Shown here: positions 43,114 through 51,358 of the stretch, piece after piece
How positions within the stretch are numbered: position 1 is the stretch's first letter
Layout of the letters: the number at the start of each line of letters is the position of its first letter
Source: Clostridia bacterium
GTDB taxonomy: Bacteria > Bacillota > Clostridia > Oscillospirales > CAG-272
DNA length: 64,000 nt
Assembly: GCA_017547655.1 (NCBI GenBank)
Contig: JAFYPF010000014.1
Span: 1 to 64,000 of the forward strand
Direction of reading: 5' to 3'
Notes under the pieces: generated by a model
Seen by the model: only the letters and a program-made list of their open reading frames with translations
Told to the model about the DNA's origin: nothing
Database searches by the model: none
Translations under genes and position numbers: made by a program

Positions 43114-43725
43114 ATGGAAATAGTTTTAGCCTCAAGAAACAAGAAGAAGATAGCCGAGCTTCAAGCTATGATGTCAAAGATAAACGGCGTATCGGTAAAG
43201 ATACTTTCGCTTGACGATATAGGCGTTTATGACGATATAGAGGAAAACGGCGAAACCTTTGAAGATAACGCAAGAATAAAAGCTTCAGTCGGAGCGAAAA
43301 AAGGTTATATAACAATTGCCGACGACTCGGGGCTTTGCGTTGATGCGCTGAACGGCGCTCCGGGCGTTCATTCCGCAAGATTTTCGGGCGGAGGAGACGA
43401 CGAAAACAATAGGCTTTTGCAAGAGAAACTGAAAGGTCTCCCGAAAGAAAAAAGAGGCGCGCAGTTTGTTTCAAACGTTGTATGTATATTCCCCAATCAA
43501 AACTATGAAATAAAGACGTGCGGCAAGGTTGAAGGTTATATAACCGAAGAAGCGGCAGGAACAAACGGCTTTGGATATGATCCCTACTTTTTATACGAGC
43601 CCTTCGGCAAGACATTTGCACAGCTTTCAGCCGAAGAAAAGAATTCAATAAGCCACAGAGGAAAGGCAATGGAAGCGTTTGCCGCTGAATTCGAAAAAAA
43701 GGTAAAAGAATTTAATTTAAACTAA
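43114..43725 (+). CDS. rdgB: XTP/dITP diphosphatase (RdgB/HAM1 family)
   Basis: 203 aa. Removes deaminated purine nucleoside triphosphates. Seen: LASRNKKKIAELQAM, ENGETFEDNARIKA, IADDSGLCVDALNGAPGVHSARFSG, TNGFGYDPYF and the late ISHRGKAMEAF. Fits the compact downstream cluster of small genes. Confidence 0.95.
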   Translation: MEIVLASRNKKKIAELQAMMSKINGVSVKILSLDDIGVYDDIEENGETFEDNARIKASVGAKKGYITIADDSGLCVDALNGAPGVHSARFSGGGDDENNRLLQEKLKGLPKEKRGAQFVSNVVCIFPNQNYEIKTCGKVEGYITEEAAGTNGFGYDPYFLYEPFGKTFAQLSAEEKNSISHRGKAMEAFAAEFEKKVKEFNLN

Positions 43726-43741
43726 AAAAAGGAACTACAAA

Positions 43742-44032
43742 ATGCTTACATCAAAACAAAGAGCATATCTGCGTTCGCTCGCAGTTCATTTGGATACGAT
43801 TTTTCAGATAGGCAAGGGCGGCATAAATGAAAATATGACCGAACAGATTTCAAACGCGCTTGAAGCAAGAGAGCTTATCAAGCTCCGCGTACTTGACAAT
43901 TCGGGATATACATCAAGAGAGGCTGCCGAAGAGATTGCCGAAATTGTATCTGCCGAGGTAATACAAACGGTAGGAACACGTTTTGTGCTTTACCGTGAAT
44001 CAAAGAAGAATAAGAAGATAGAACTTATTTAA
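43742..44032 (+). CDS. yhbY: YhbY family RNA-binding (CRM domain) protein
   Basis: 96 aa, a stand-alone CRM domain. Seen: MLTSKQRAYLRSLAVHLDTIFQIGKGGINENM (with the GKGG motif) and LIKLRVLDNSGYTSREAAEEIA, ending GTRFVLYRESKKNKKIEL. Known members associate with pre-50S particles. Lies directly before nadD, as in many Bacillota. Confidence 0.93.
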   Translation: MLTSKQRAYLRSLAVHLDTIFQIGKGGINENMTEQISNALEARELIKLRVLDNSGYTSREAAEEIAEIVSAEVIQTVGTRFVLYRESKKNKKIELI

Positions 44033-44036
44033 GAAT

Positions 44037-44669
44037 ATGAGTGACATGAAGATTGGTATATACGGCGGTACGTTTGACCCCGTGCATTTGGGACATATAC
44101 GCTCGGCATTTGCATTTTTGACAGCCTGCGACCTTGACAGACTGTTTGTAATACCAAACTATCTTCCGCCGCATAAAACGATATGCGCAGGCGATGATCC
44201 TCATATGAGATTACAAATGCTAAAGATAGCATTCAGTCCTCTTCCCTTTTATAACGATAAGATAATTGTATCCGATTTTGAGGTACGTAACCAAGAGGTA
44301 AGTTATACTTATAAGACTCTCGAGCATTTCAGCTTTATATCAAAGGACTTGACTCTTCTTTGCGGAACAGATAACTTTCTCAATCTCGAATATTGGAAGA
44401 ATTCAGAAAGAATATTTGAGCTGTCAAAGATTGCGCACATAGTGCGCCCCGGTACTTACGACGAATCGGAAGAAATTCTTGCGACGAAAGAAAGACTTAA
44501 GAAAAGATACGGCGCAAGAATTGTTGACGTACCGATGGCGCCGATAGAGCTTTCCTCGACGGAGATAAGAGAAAAGATAAAACGCGGAGAAAACACCCTT
44601 TATCTTCTTCCCCCCGACGTTAGAGCTTTTATAGACAAATACGATTTATACGGTGAACATAATGTTTAA
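44037..44669 (+). CDS. nadD: nicotinate-nucleotide adenylyltransferase
   Basis: 210 aa. Makes deamido-NAD from NaMN and ATP. Seen: GIYGGTFDPVHLGHI (nucleotidyltransferase HxGH), VIPNYLPPHK, TLLCGTDNFLNLEYWKN and SSTEIREKIKRGE. ATG 44046 (residue 4) could be the true start, since family members usually begin directly with MKIG; neither start has a strong RBS. Confidence 0.95.
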   Translation: MSDMKIGIYGGTFDPVHLGHIRSAFAFLTACDLDRLFVIPNYLPPHKTICAGDDPHMRLQMLKIAFSPLPFYNDKIIVSDFEVRNQEVSYTYKTLEHFSFISKDLTLLCGTDNFLNLEYWKNSERIFELSKIAHIVRPGTYDESEEILATKERLKKRYGARIVDVPMAPIELSSTEIREKIKRGENTLYLLPPDVRAFIDKYDLYGEHNV

Positions 44670-45249
44670 TCTTGAAAAAGAAATACGTCCGCTTATGTCG
44701 AATTACAGATATAATCATACGTTATCGGTAGTGAGCGAATGTAAGAATTTGGCTGAACTTTTTGGAATTGACGGTGAAAAACTTATAGCCTCGGCATATT
44801 TACACGATATAACGAAAGAGATGCCGACGGACAGCCAGTTATTGCTTTGCGAAAAAATGGGAATTGAAATTGATAAAGATACGTTAAATTCCCCAAAGAC
44901 ACTACACTCATTTACTGCACCGGCACTGATTATGAGTGATTTTCCTCAATATGCGGATAAAGAGATATTGTCTGCGGTAAGATACCATACTACAGGCAGA
45001 GCTAATATGACGTTAACAGAAAAACTTTTGTATCTTGCGGACTATATTGAACCGACAAGAAAATTTGACGAATGCAAAAGATTACGCGAATATTTTTATG
45101 CCGATACTTGCGATATACAAAAAAGACTTAACGATACGATAGTTTTGTCGCTGAAATATACTATATCGGAGCTGCTGGAAAAAAAAGAATTTATTCATAG
45201 TCAAACACTCGAATGTTACAACTCACTCATAAAGAGAATAGGAGATTAA
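44662..45249 (+). CDS. yqeK: HD-domain hydrolase YqeK (bis(5'-nucleosyl)-tetraphosphatase, symmetrical)
   Basis: 195 aa. HD-fold metal hydrolase that splits Ap4A in characterised members. Seen: YRYNHTLSVVSECKNLAELF (first His), AYLHDITKEMP (HD motif), LHSFTAPALIMSDF, SAVRYHTTGRANMTLTEKLLYLADYIEPTRKF. It overlaps the end of nadD; the in-frame GTG at 44653 is less likely than ATG 44662. Confidence 0.92.
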   Translation: MFNLEKEIRPLMSNYRYNHTLSVVSECKNLAELFGIDGEKLIASAYLHDITKEMPTDSQLLLCEKMGIEIDKDTLNSPKTLHSFTAPALIMSDFPQYADKEILSAVRYHTTGRANMTLTEKLLYLADYIEPTRKFDECKRLREYFYADTCDIQKRLNDTIVLSLKYTISELLEKKEFIHSQTLECYNSLIKRIGD

Positions 45250-45250
45250 A

Positions 45251-46498
45251 ATGACTACCCCTCCCGAGAATAAATCAGATAATTCAATCGACAAGGGTTC
45301 AAATAAAAAAAGAATACTAAAAAAGATATTCTTGATTATACTTGCAGTGATTTTGACAATGCTTATGTGCGCAGCGTCGGTTATTGCATACACGTATTTT
45401 TTTCATGAGCCCGAGACCGGAGTTAACGAGCCGCCGCCTTTTGCTACGGGCGGATTGACCGAAACATTATCTCCCGAGACAACGGCGGAGACATTAGGAG
45501 ACGAGACGGCTGTTGAAACGACACCTCCCGAGACCGTTGCGGAGACGACTCCCGACCAGTTGCCAAAAAGCCAACAAAAGATATATAACTTTTTATTTGT
45601 AGGTCAAGACAGAGTAGCGCTGAATACCGACGTTATAATGCTTATTAACTTTAACACGACCACAAATAAGATAAACATACTCCAATTACCGCGCGATACA
45701 TATATACGCACAAATATATACTCGGGCAAGCTCAACGGCTTATATGCGCAATTTTATATAACAAACGGCGGAAAGGTTACAGAAGCACTCAGAAGTATGG
45801 CGAACGTTTTAGAGCAAAATTTATGTATAAAGATACATAACGTAGGCCATATAAATCTAAACGGCGTTATTTCTATCGTGGATTCGATAGGCGGAGTTGA
45901 CGTAAACGTTCCCGTGGCATATACCTACTTCGATGAAATTGCACAACAGAATATAACCGTCCACGCAGGAATTCAACATTTAGATGGACTAAAAGCCGAA
46001 CATTTCATTAGAATGCGCTCTCAGTATATCCAAGCAGATATAGGCAGAATAGACGCGCAAAAGATATTTGTCAGCGCATTTATAAAGAAGTTAAAGTCCA
46101 ACTTTAACGTAACTACCATAGCAAACTTTGTAGACGTAGCATTTAAGAACATAAAAACCGACTTAAGTTTAGCAGATGCGGTGTTTTACGGCAAACAGCT
46201 TCTTGAAGTCGATTTAGAACAGATAAATATGATGTCAATGGTGGGCAGAGGCGCAAGCGGAGACGGTATTTCCTTTTACGTAATGGTAAGAAAAAATATG
46301 TGTGAGATGATAAACACGTATTTCAACATTTACGACTTTGACATAACGGATTCGATTTTCGATCCCAACCGCGTATTTACAAACACAGCGAAATTCTCGC
46401 ACTTCAACAACATTTATACCGATCAAAGCATTACCACTACAGATCCTCATAATGCTGACGATATCAATAACGATTCGATTTACATTCCACACGTTTAA
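45251..46498 (+). CDS. LytR-CpsA-Psr family protein (first of two)
   Basis: 415 aa. LCP enzymes attach teichoic acids or capsular polymers to peptidoglycan. Seen: one transmembrane segment (about 24-48), an extracellular Thr/Pro/Glu-rich linker with repeated TPPET/ETTPE units, and an LCP domain with FLFVGQDRVALNTDVIMLINF, LQLPRDTYI, LNGVISIVDSIGGVDVNVPV, GIQHLDGLKAEHFIRMRSQYIQADIGRIDAQK. The usual LCP RxR(x)..D pattern is present in modified form. Sits between yqeK and rsfS. Confidence 0.9.
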   Translation: MTTPPENKSDNSIDKGSNKKRILKKIFLIILAVILTMLMCAASVIAYTYFFHEPETGVNEPPPFATGGLTETLSPETTAETLGDETAVETTPPETVAETTPDQLPKSQQKIYNFLFVGQDRVALNTDVIMLINFNTTTNKINILQLPRDTYIRTNIYSGKLNGLYAQFYITNGGKVTEALRSMANVLEQNLCIKIHNVGHINLNGVISIVDSIGGVDVNVPVAYTYFDEIAQQNITVHAGIQHLDGLKAEHFIRMRSQYIQADIGRIDAQKIFVSAFIKKLKSNFNVTTIANFVDVAFKNIKTDLSLADAVFYGKQLLEVDLEQINMMSMVGRGASGDGISFYVMVRKNMCEMINTYFNIYDFDITDSIFDPNRVFTNTAKFSHFNNIYTDQSITTTDPHNADDINNDSIYIPHV

Positions 46499-46516
46499 AT
46501 TTTAATGGAGAATAAA

Positions 46517-47701
46517 ATGAAAGTCAAAAAGAGAAAAAGCAAAATAGGATTGATAATCCTGACAATATTACTTACAGCCATAATAGCAGTAGCTGCCGTT
46601 GCAGCATATACGGTATATTTCCATAAACCCGACAACGGAAATGACGATATAGTCTTCCCGACCGAAGGGCTTGTTAACCAAACGGGAGATCCTGACGAAA
46701 CGGGAAACGGAAAAGCCCCCGAAGAAACACAGCCCCCCGAAGAAGATAAGGACGAGATGTTTAATTTTCTTATTCTCGGCAGAGACAGAGTTGCATTAAA
46801 TACCGACGTAATTATGTTGATGAATTACAACGTAACTACAAAGAAATTGACAATAATGCAAATTCCTCGAGATACGTACGTTTTGGTTAACAATACCGGA
46901 TTTAAGATTAACGGTTTATACGGTTATTACTATAACGAAGGCGTTGCAAAGAAAGAAAAAGATCCCGAGGATTACGGTATTAACAAATTAAAGGATATTT
47001 TACAGCAAAAGCTGTGTCTCAAGATACACTACTATGCAATGGTAAATCTTAACGGTTTCCGTAACATTGTTGACATTTTGGGAGGCGTTGAAGTAGACGT
47101 TCCCGCAGATATGCATTACGTTGACGAGGATCAAGGTCTTACAATCAACTTAAAAAAGGGCAAACAAATTTTGAACGGTGAGAAGGCAGAAATGTTTGTC
47201 AGATACAGATCAGGATGGGTTCAGGCAGATATAGGCAGAATGGATGCCCAAAAGATATTTATGAGCGCATTACTCAAAAAGGTTAAAAGCAGCATAAGCG
47301 CAACAACCGTTGTCAAGATTACAGACGAAGTGTTTAAGAATGTAAAAACTGACGTAGCTTTAAATGATATGGTATACTTCGGCAAGAATTTACTCGATTT
47401 TGACACGAAGAATATGACGTTTATAAGTGCGCCGGGATACTCTCCCACACCTCCTGCCGGCTATGGCTGGTACTATGTACTCAATAGGCAAGGAATGTTG
47501 GACATTATAAACAATTACTTTAATATTTATGATTTTGAAATCACAGACGCTATATTCGACACCGACAGAATATTCTCCGGAAACAAATACGCAACGTATT
47601 TAACACCGTATTATAATGCAGATCCCTCAACTGTTATAGGCGGAAACGAACAGTCTGCCGAAGACATTGAGCAAGGCGGCATCTACATTCCGAAAGTATA
47701 A
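46517..47701 (+). CDS. LytR-CpsA-Psr family protein (second of two)
   Basis: 394 aa, clearly paralogous to the previous gene along its whole length. Seen: one transmembrane segment near the N-terminus, a shorter acidic/Pro-rich linker (EETQPPEEDKDE), and the LCP core FLILGRDRVALNTDVIMLMNY, MQIPRDTYVL, LNGFRNIVDILGGVEVDVPADMHY, GKQILNGEKAEMFVRYRSGWVQADIGRMDAQK. ATG 46517 is chosen because ATGGAG at 46505 supplies its ribosome binding site. Tandem duplication with divergence suggests different polymers or levels of use. Confidence 0.9.
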   Translation: MKVKKRKSKIGLIILTILLTAIIAVAAVAAYTVYFHKPDNGNDDIVFPTEGLVNQTGDPDETGNGKAPEETQPPEEDKDEMFNFLILGRDRVALNTDVIMLMNYNVTTKKLTIMQIPRDTYVLVNNTGFKINGLYGYYYNEGVAKKEKDPEDYGINKLKDILQQKLCLKIHYYAMVNLNGFRNIVDILGGVEVDVPADMHYVDEDQGLTINLKKGKQILNGEKAEMFVRYRSGWVQADIGRMDAQKIFMSALLKKVKSSISATTVVKITDEVFKNVKTDVALNDMVYFGKNLLDFDTKNMTFISAPGYSPTPPAGYGWYYVLNRQGMLDIINNYFNIYDFEITDAIFDTDRIFSGNKYATYLTPYYNADPSTVIGGNEQSAEDIEQGGIYIPKV

Positions 47702-47718
47702 ATAAAGAAAGGTTTAAT

Positions 47719-48099
47719 ATGAATACAGAAATTAAAGTAAATGAAGATAATTCGCGTGAAATGGCAGAATTTATAATTAAGACGCTCGACGCGAAGAAGG
47801 CAAGGGATATAAAGCTTATCAGAATTGAAGACAAGACGGTTCTTGCCGATTATTTTGTAATATGCGGCGGAAACTCAAACACCCAGGTACGTGCGCTTGC
47901 GGGAGAGGTTGAAGAAAAGCTTGAAGAAAACGGCATAAGACCTCATCATATAGAGGGTTACAACGAGGCAAGCTGGACAATTCTCGACTACAGCTCGGTT
48001 ATCGTGCACATTTTCTGCAGAGAGGCAAGAGAGTTTTATAAATTGGAAAAGCTCTGGAGCGATGCGGAAGACATTGACATATCTGAACTTTTGATATAA
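47719..48099 (+). CDS. rsfS: ribosomal silencing factor RsfS
   Basis: 126 aa. Binds L14 and blocks subunit joining when nutrients are low. Seen: LDAKKARDIKLIRIEDKTVLADYFVICGGNSNTQVRALA, EGYNEASWTILDYSSVIVHIFCREAREFYKLEKLWSDAE. RBS AAAGG. Conserved position before leuS. Confidence 0.95.
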   Translation: MNTEIKVNEDNSREMAEFIIKTLDAKKARDIKLIRIEDKTVLADYFVICGGNSNTQVRALAGEVEEKLEENGIRPHHIEGYNEASWTILDYSSVIVHIFCREAREFYKLEKLWSDAEDIDISELLI

Positions 48100-48152
48100 A
48101 CTGAAAAATATCGAAAAAAAGACTACTATTGAAAGGCGTAAGGACAGCGATT

Positions 48153-50558
48153 ATGAAATATAACTTTTCCGAAACAGAGAAAAAATGGCAAAAGAAATGG
48201 GAAGATGAAAAGATTTTCCTTGCCGACGATTCGGACAAAACGAAAAAGAAATTTTACGGCTTGGTAGAATTCCCTTATCCCAGCGGTGCAGGTATGCACG
48301 TTGGACATATCAAGGCTTATTCAGGTCTTGAAGTTATTTCAAGAAAGAGAAGAATGGAGGGTTATAACGTTCTTTTCCCCATAGGCTTTGATGCGTTTGG
48401 TCTTCCTACCGAAAACTATGCGATAAAGACAGGCATACACCCCAGAAAGGTTACTGACGATAATATAGTTAGATTTACAGATCAGCTTAAGAGAGTAGGT
48501 TTTTCTTTTGACTGGACAAGAACTGTTGATACGACACAAGAGGATTACTATAAGTGGACACAGTGGATATTCCTCAAGATGTTCGAAAACGGACTGGTTT
48601 TCAGAGATACGGCTCTTGTAAACTACTGCCCGCATTGTAAGGTTGTTCTTTCAAACGAAGACTCTCAAGGCGGCAAGTGCGATATTTGTCATACTGATAT
48701 TGTACAAAAATCAAAGGACGTTTGGTACCTCCGCATTACCGAATATGCAGACAAGCTCCTTCAGGGACTTGAAGAGGTTGACTATCTTCCCAACATAAAG
48801 ATGCAGCAGGTTAACTGGATTGGTAAATCTACGGGCGCATTCGTTAACTTTAAACTTGCAGATAAGGAAGACACTCTCCGTATATATACAACCCGTCCCG
48901 ACACCCTTTTCGGTGTTACGTTTATGGTTATTGCTCCCGAACATCCGATAATTGAGAAATACAGAGATACAATAAAAAACATTGCTGACCTTGACGCATA
49001 TAAGGAAGAATGTGCGAAGAAGACAGAATTTGAACGTACACAGCTCGTAAAGGAAAAGACAGGCGTACGCATTGAAGGTCTTTCTGCTATTAACCCCATT
49101 AACAATAAAGAGATTCCGATATACATTTCCGACTATGTAATGATGGGTTACGGAACGGGCGCTATTATGGCAGTTCCCGCGCATGATGAAAGAGACTACG
49201 ACTTTGCGAAGAAGTTTGGTATTGATATTATTGAAGTTATTAAGGGCGGAAACATTGAAGAAGTAGCTTATGCGGGCGACGGTGAAATGGTTAACTCCGA
49301 GTTTCTTAACGGCTTTACCAATAAGAAGGATTCTATTGCAAAGGTGCTTGAATATTTAGAAGAAAAAGGCATTGGCGAAAAGGGCGTACAGTATAAGATG
49401 AAAGACTGGGCATTTAACCGTCAGAGATATTGGGGTGAGCCTATCCCGATTGTACATTGCCCCGTTTGCGGAATGGTTCCCGTTCCTTATGACGAACTCC
49501 CCTTGAAGCTTCCCGAGGTATCTAACTTTGAACCCGGAGAAGGCGGCGAATCCCCCCTCGCAAAGATAGATTCGTTTGTAAATTGCACTTGTCCCAAGTG
49601 CGGCGCACACGCTAAAAGAGAAACGGATACTATGCCTCAATGGGCAGGTTCTTCTTGGTACTTCCTCCGTTACATTGATCCAAACAACGATAAGGCGTTT
49701 GCAGATAAAGAAAAACTTGATTATTGGATGCCTGTTGACTGGTATAACGGCGGTATGGAACACGTAACCAGACATATGATTTATTCAAGATTCTGGCATC
49801 AATTCCTTTATGATATCGGCGCTGTTCCTATGGCTGAACCGTATGCAAAGAGAACGGCACAGGGACTTATTCTCGGCCCTGACGGTGACAAGATGAGCAA
49901 GTCAAAGGGTAACGTAGTTGATCCCAACAACGTTGTTGATGAGTACGGCGCAGATGTTCTCCGTGTATACATTTTGTTTATGGGCGACTATTCAAGCGCA
50001 GCACCTTGGTCTGAAAACAGCGTTAAGGGCTGTAAGAGATTCCTTGACAGAGTTGCATCAATGACTGATCTTATTAAGGACGAGGGTGTAACGAAAGAGC
50101 TTGAAAGTTCATTCCATAAGACTATAAAGAAAGTTACAAGCGATATAGAAGAGCTTAAGTTTAACACAGCTATAGCAGCTATGATGACGTTGACGAACGA
50201 GATTTACGACAAGGGTAGCCTCACAAAAGACGAGCTGATGACGTTTGTTAAGCTTCTCTGCCCCTTTGCGCCCCATATTTGCGAAGAGATTTGGGAAGAA
50301 CTCGGCGGAAATGGCTTCTGTTCATTGGCTGAATGGCCTACTTACGACGAAGCGAAGACGATTGACAGCACAGTTGAGATAGCAGTACAGATAAACGGTA
50401 AGCTCCGTGGTACAATGATGATACCTGCAGAGATTTCCAAAGAAGATGCTCTTAAGACGGTAAAAAATGACGAAAGAATTAAGCCATTTATTGAAGGCAA
50501 GACTGTTATAAAAGAGATATTTGTACCCAAAAAGCTTGTTAACTTGGTTGTTAAATAA
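48153..50558 (+). CDS. leuS: leucyl-tRNA synthetase
   Basis: 801 aa. Seen: FPYPSGAGMHVGH (HIGH motif, residues 49-52), the CP1 editing domain with FTTRPDTLFG-like TTRPDTLFGVTF and YGTGAIMAVPAHDERDYDF, WAGSSWYFLRY, KMSKSKGNVV and a C-terminal anticodon-binding part. Zinc-ribbon cysteines CPHC..CDIC and CPVCG/CPKCG are present. Start at ATG 48153 after AAGGA; the TTG 24 nt upstream is less likely. Confidence 0.97.
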   Translation: MKYNFSETEKKWQKKWEDEKIFLADDSDKTKKKFYGLVEFPYPSGAGMHVGHIKAYSGLEVISRKRRMEGYNVLFPIGFDAFGLPTENYAIKTGIHPRKVTDDNIVRFTDQLKRVGFSFDWTRTVDTTQEDYYKWTQWIFLKMFENGLVFRDTALVNYCPHCKVVLSNEDSQGGKCDICHTDIVQKSKDVWYLRITEYADKLLQGLEEVDYLPNIKMQQVNWIGKSTGAFVNFKLADKEDTLRIYTTRPDTLFGVTFMVIAPEHPIIEKYRDTIKNIADLDAYKEECAKKTEFERTQLVKEKTGVRIEGLSAINPINNKEIPIYISDYVMMGYGTGAIMAVPAHDERDYDFAKKFGIDIIEVIKGGNIEEVAYAGDGEMVNSEFLNGFTNKKDSIAKVLEYLEEKGIGEKGVQYKMKDWAFNRQRYWGEPIPIVHCPVCGMVPVPYDELPLKLPEVSNFEPGEGGESPLAKIDSFVNCTCPKCGAHAKRETDTMPQWAGSSWYFLRYIDPNNDKAFADKEKLDYWMPVDWYNGGMEHVTRHMIYSRFWHQFLYDIGAVPMAEPYAKRTAQGLILGPDGDKMSKSKGNVVDPNNVVDEYGADVLRVYILFMGDYSSAAPWSENSVKGCKRFLDRVASMTDLIKDEGVTKELESSFHKTIKKVTSDIEELKFNTAIAAMMTLTNEIYDKGSLTKDELMTFVKLLCPFAPHICEEIWEELGGNGFCSLAEWPTYDEAKTIDSTVEIAVQINGKLRGTMMIPAEISKEDALKTVKNDERIKPFIEGKTVIKEIFVPKKLVNLVVK

Positions 50559-50598
50559 TCAAAATTTCAACTTTTTGCAAAAAAATGCTAAAAAAATA

Positions 50599-50627
50599 TT
50601 GACATATTAAAGGCAAAAGAGTATAAT
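50599..50627 (+). promoter_or_regulatory. consensus promoter of rpsU
   Basis: TTGACA (50599-50604), 17-nt spacer, TATAAT (50622-50627). Confidence 0.9.
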
Positions 50628-50683
50628 ATTCTTTAAGAATGGTAACATTCTCTTTTCCATAGTATGGAGGGAGGGAAAACAAA

Positions 50684-50860
50684 ATGGCAGAAATTAAAGT
50701 CAAAGAAAATGAATCTCTTGACAGTGCTCTTCGTAGATTTAAGAGACAGTGTGCTAAGTCCGGTGTTCTTGCTGAACTCCGTAAGAGAGAGCATTATGAA
50801 AAGCCCAGCGTAAAACGCAAGAAGAAATCCGAAGCGGCACGTAAGCGCAAGTTCAAGTAA
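50684..50860 (+). CDS. rpsU: 30S ribosomal protein S21
   Basis: 58 aa, too short for many callers. Seen: [50 protein letters not shown], the standard Bacillota S21. A very strong GGAGGGAGGG RBS and a consensus promoter precede it. It is transcribed alone, ending at the terminator at 50898. Confidence 0.97.
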   Translation: MAEIKVKENESLDSALRRFKRQCAKSGVLAELRKREHYEKPSVKRKKKSEAARKRKFK

Positions 50861-50897
50861 TTTACATTACAGAGAATTGTTTTATTTTGAACAATCT

Positions 50898-50940
50898 AAA
50901 ACCCTTTTAGGCAACAGCCTAAAAGGGTTTTTAAATTTTT
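50898..50940 (+). terminator. intrinsic terminator of rpsU
   Basis: AAACCCTTTTAGGC..GCCTAAAAGGGTTT hairpin, then TTAAATTTTT. Confidence 0.92.
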
Positions 50941-50979
50941 AAAGACACAGTAAAACTACAAAAAGTTTTTGCAAACTTT

Positions 50980-51245
50980 CCCTCTATGCACTTATTACAA
51001 CTTCGCACAGACCAAAGGAAGATTCCAAAGAAGCAACAACTTTGATAGTATTTTTTAAAATACTATTAACTTAAATAAAATATTAAATCTGTGCATTTAC
51101 TGTAAGCTTGAACAGACTTTTTGTGAATGCATAGAAGTGAAGTTTTATTTAGAGATAGTATTTTGAAATATACTATCAAAGGTAGTGCATTTTTGGAATT
51201 TTCCTTAATCTGTTCTAACTTTCAGTATATGCACAGAGATAATAT
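50980..51245. repeat. divergent inverted duplication upstream of comM
   Basis: The segment 50980-51080 (CTCTATGCAC..., ATTCCAAA, CTTTGATAGTATTTTTTAAA, CTTAAATAAAA) and the reverse complement of about 51135-51241 (CTCTGTGCAT..., ATTCCAAA, CTTTGATAGTATATTTCAAA, CTAAATAAAA) are clearly related along about 100 bp. A third, partial copy (TCTGTGCATTTACTGTAAG..GAACAGAC) lies at 51088-51117. Each long copy has an internal palindrome around GATAGTATTTT..AAATACTATC. No ORF with an RBS. It resembles a noncoding mobile or regulatory element. Confidence 0.65.
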
Positions 51246-51291
51246 TTTAATTTGTTTGTATATTCTTATTTGCAATAAAGTTAAAAATCTG

Positions 51292-51320
51292 TTGCAAAAA
51301 GGAGGAGGTTATGATATACT
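51292..51320 (+). promoter_or_regulatory. promoter of comM
   Basis: TTGCAA (51292-51297), 17-nt spacer, TATACT (51315-51320), about 40 nt before the start codon. Confidence 0.65.
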
Positions 51321-51358
51321 TTGTATGATATGTCATATTGATATAAGAGGTGAAAAAT

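Noticed and set aside
50980..51245. Insertion sequence remnant with transposase
   Set aside because: No transposase-like reading frame is present; only a noncoding inverted duplication is seen.
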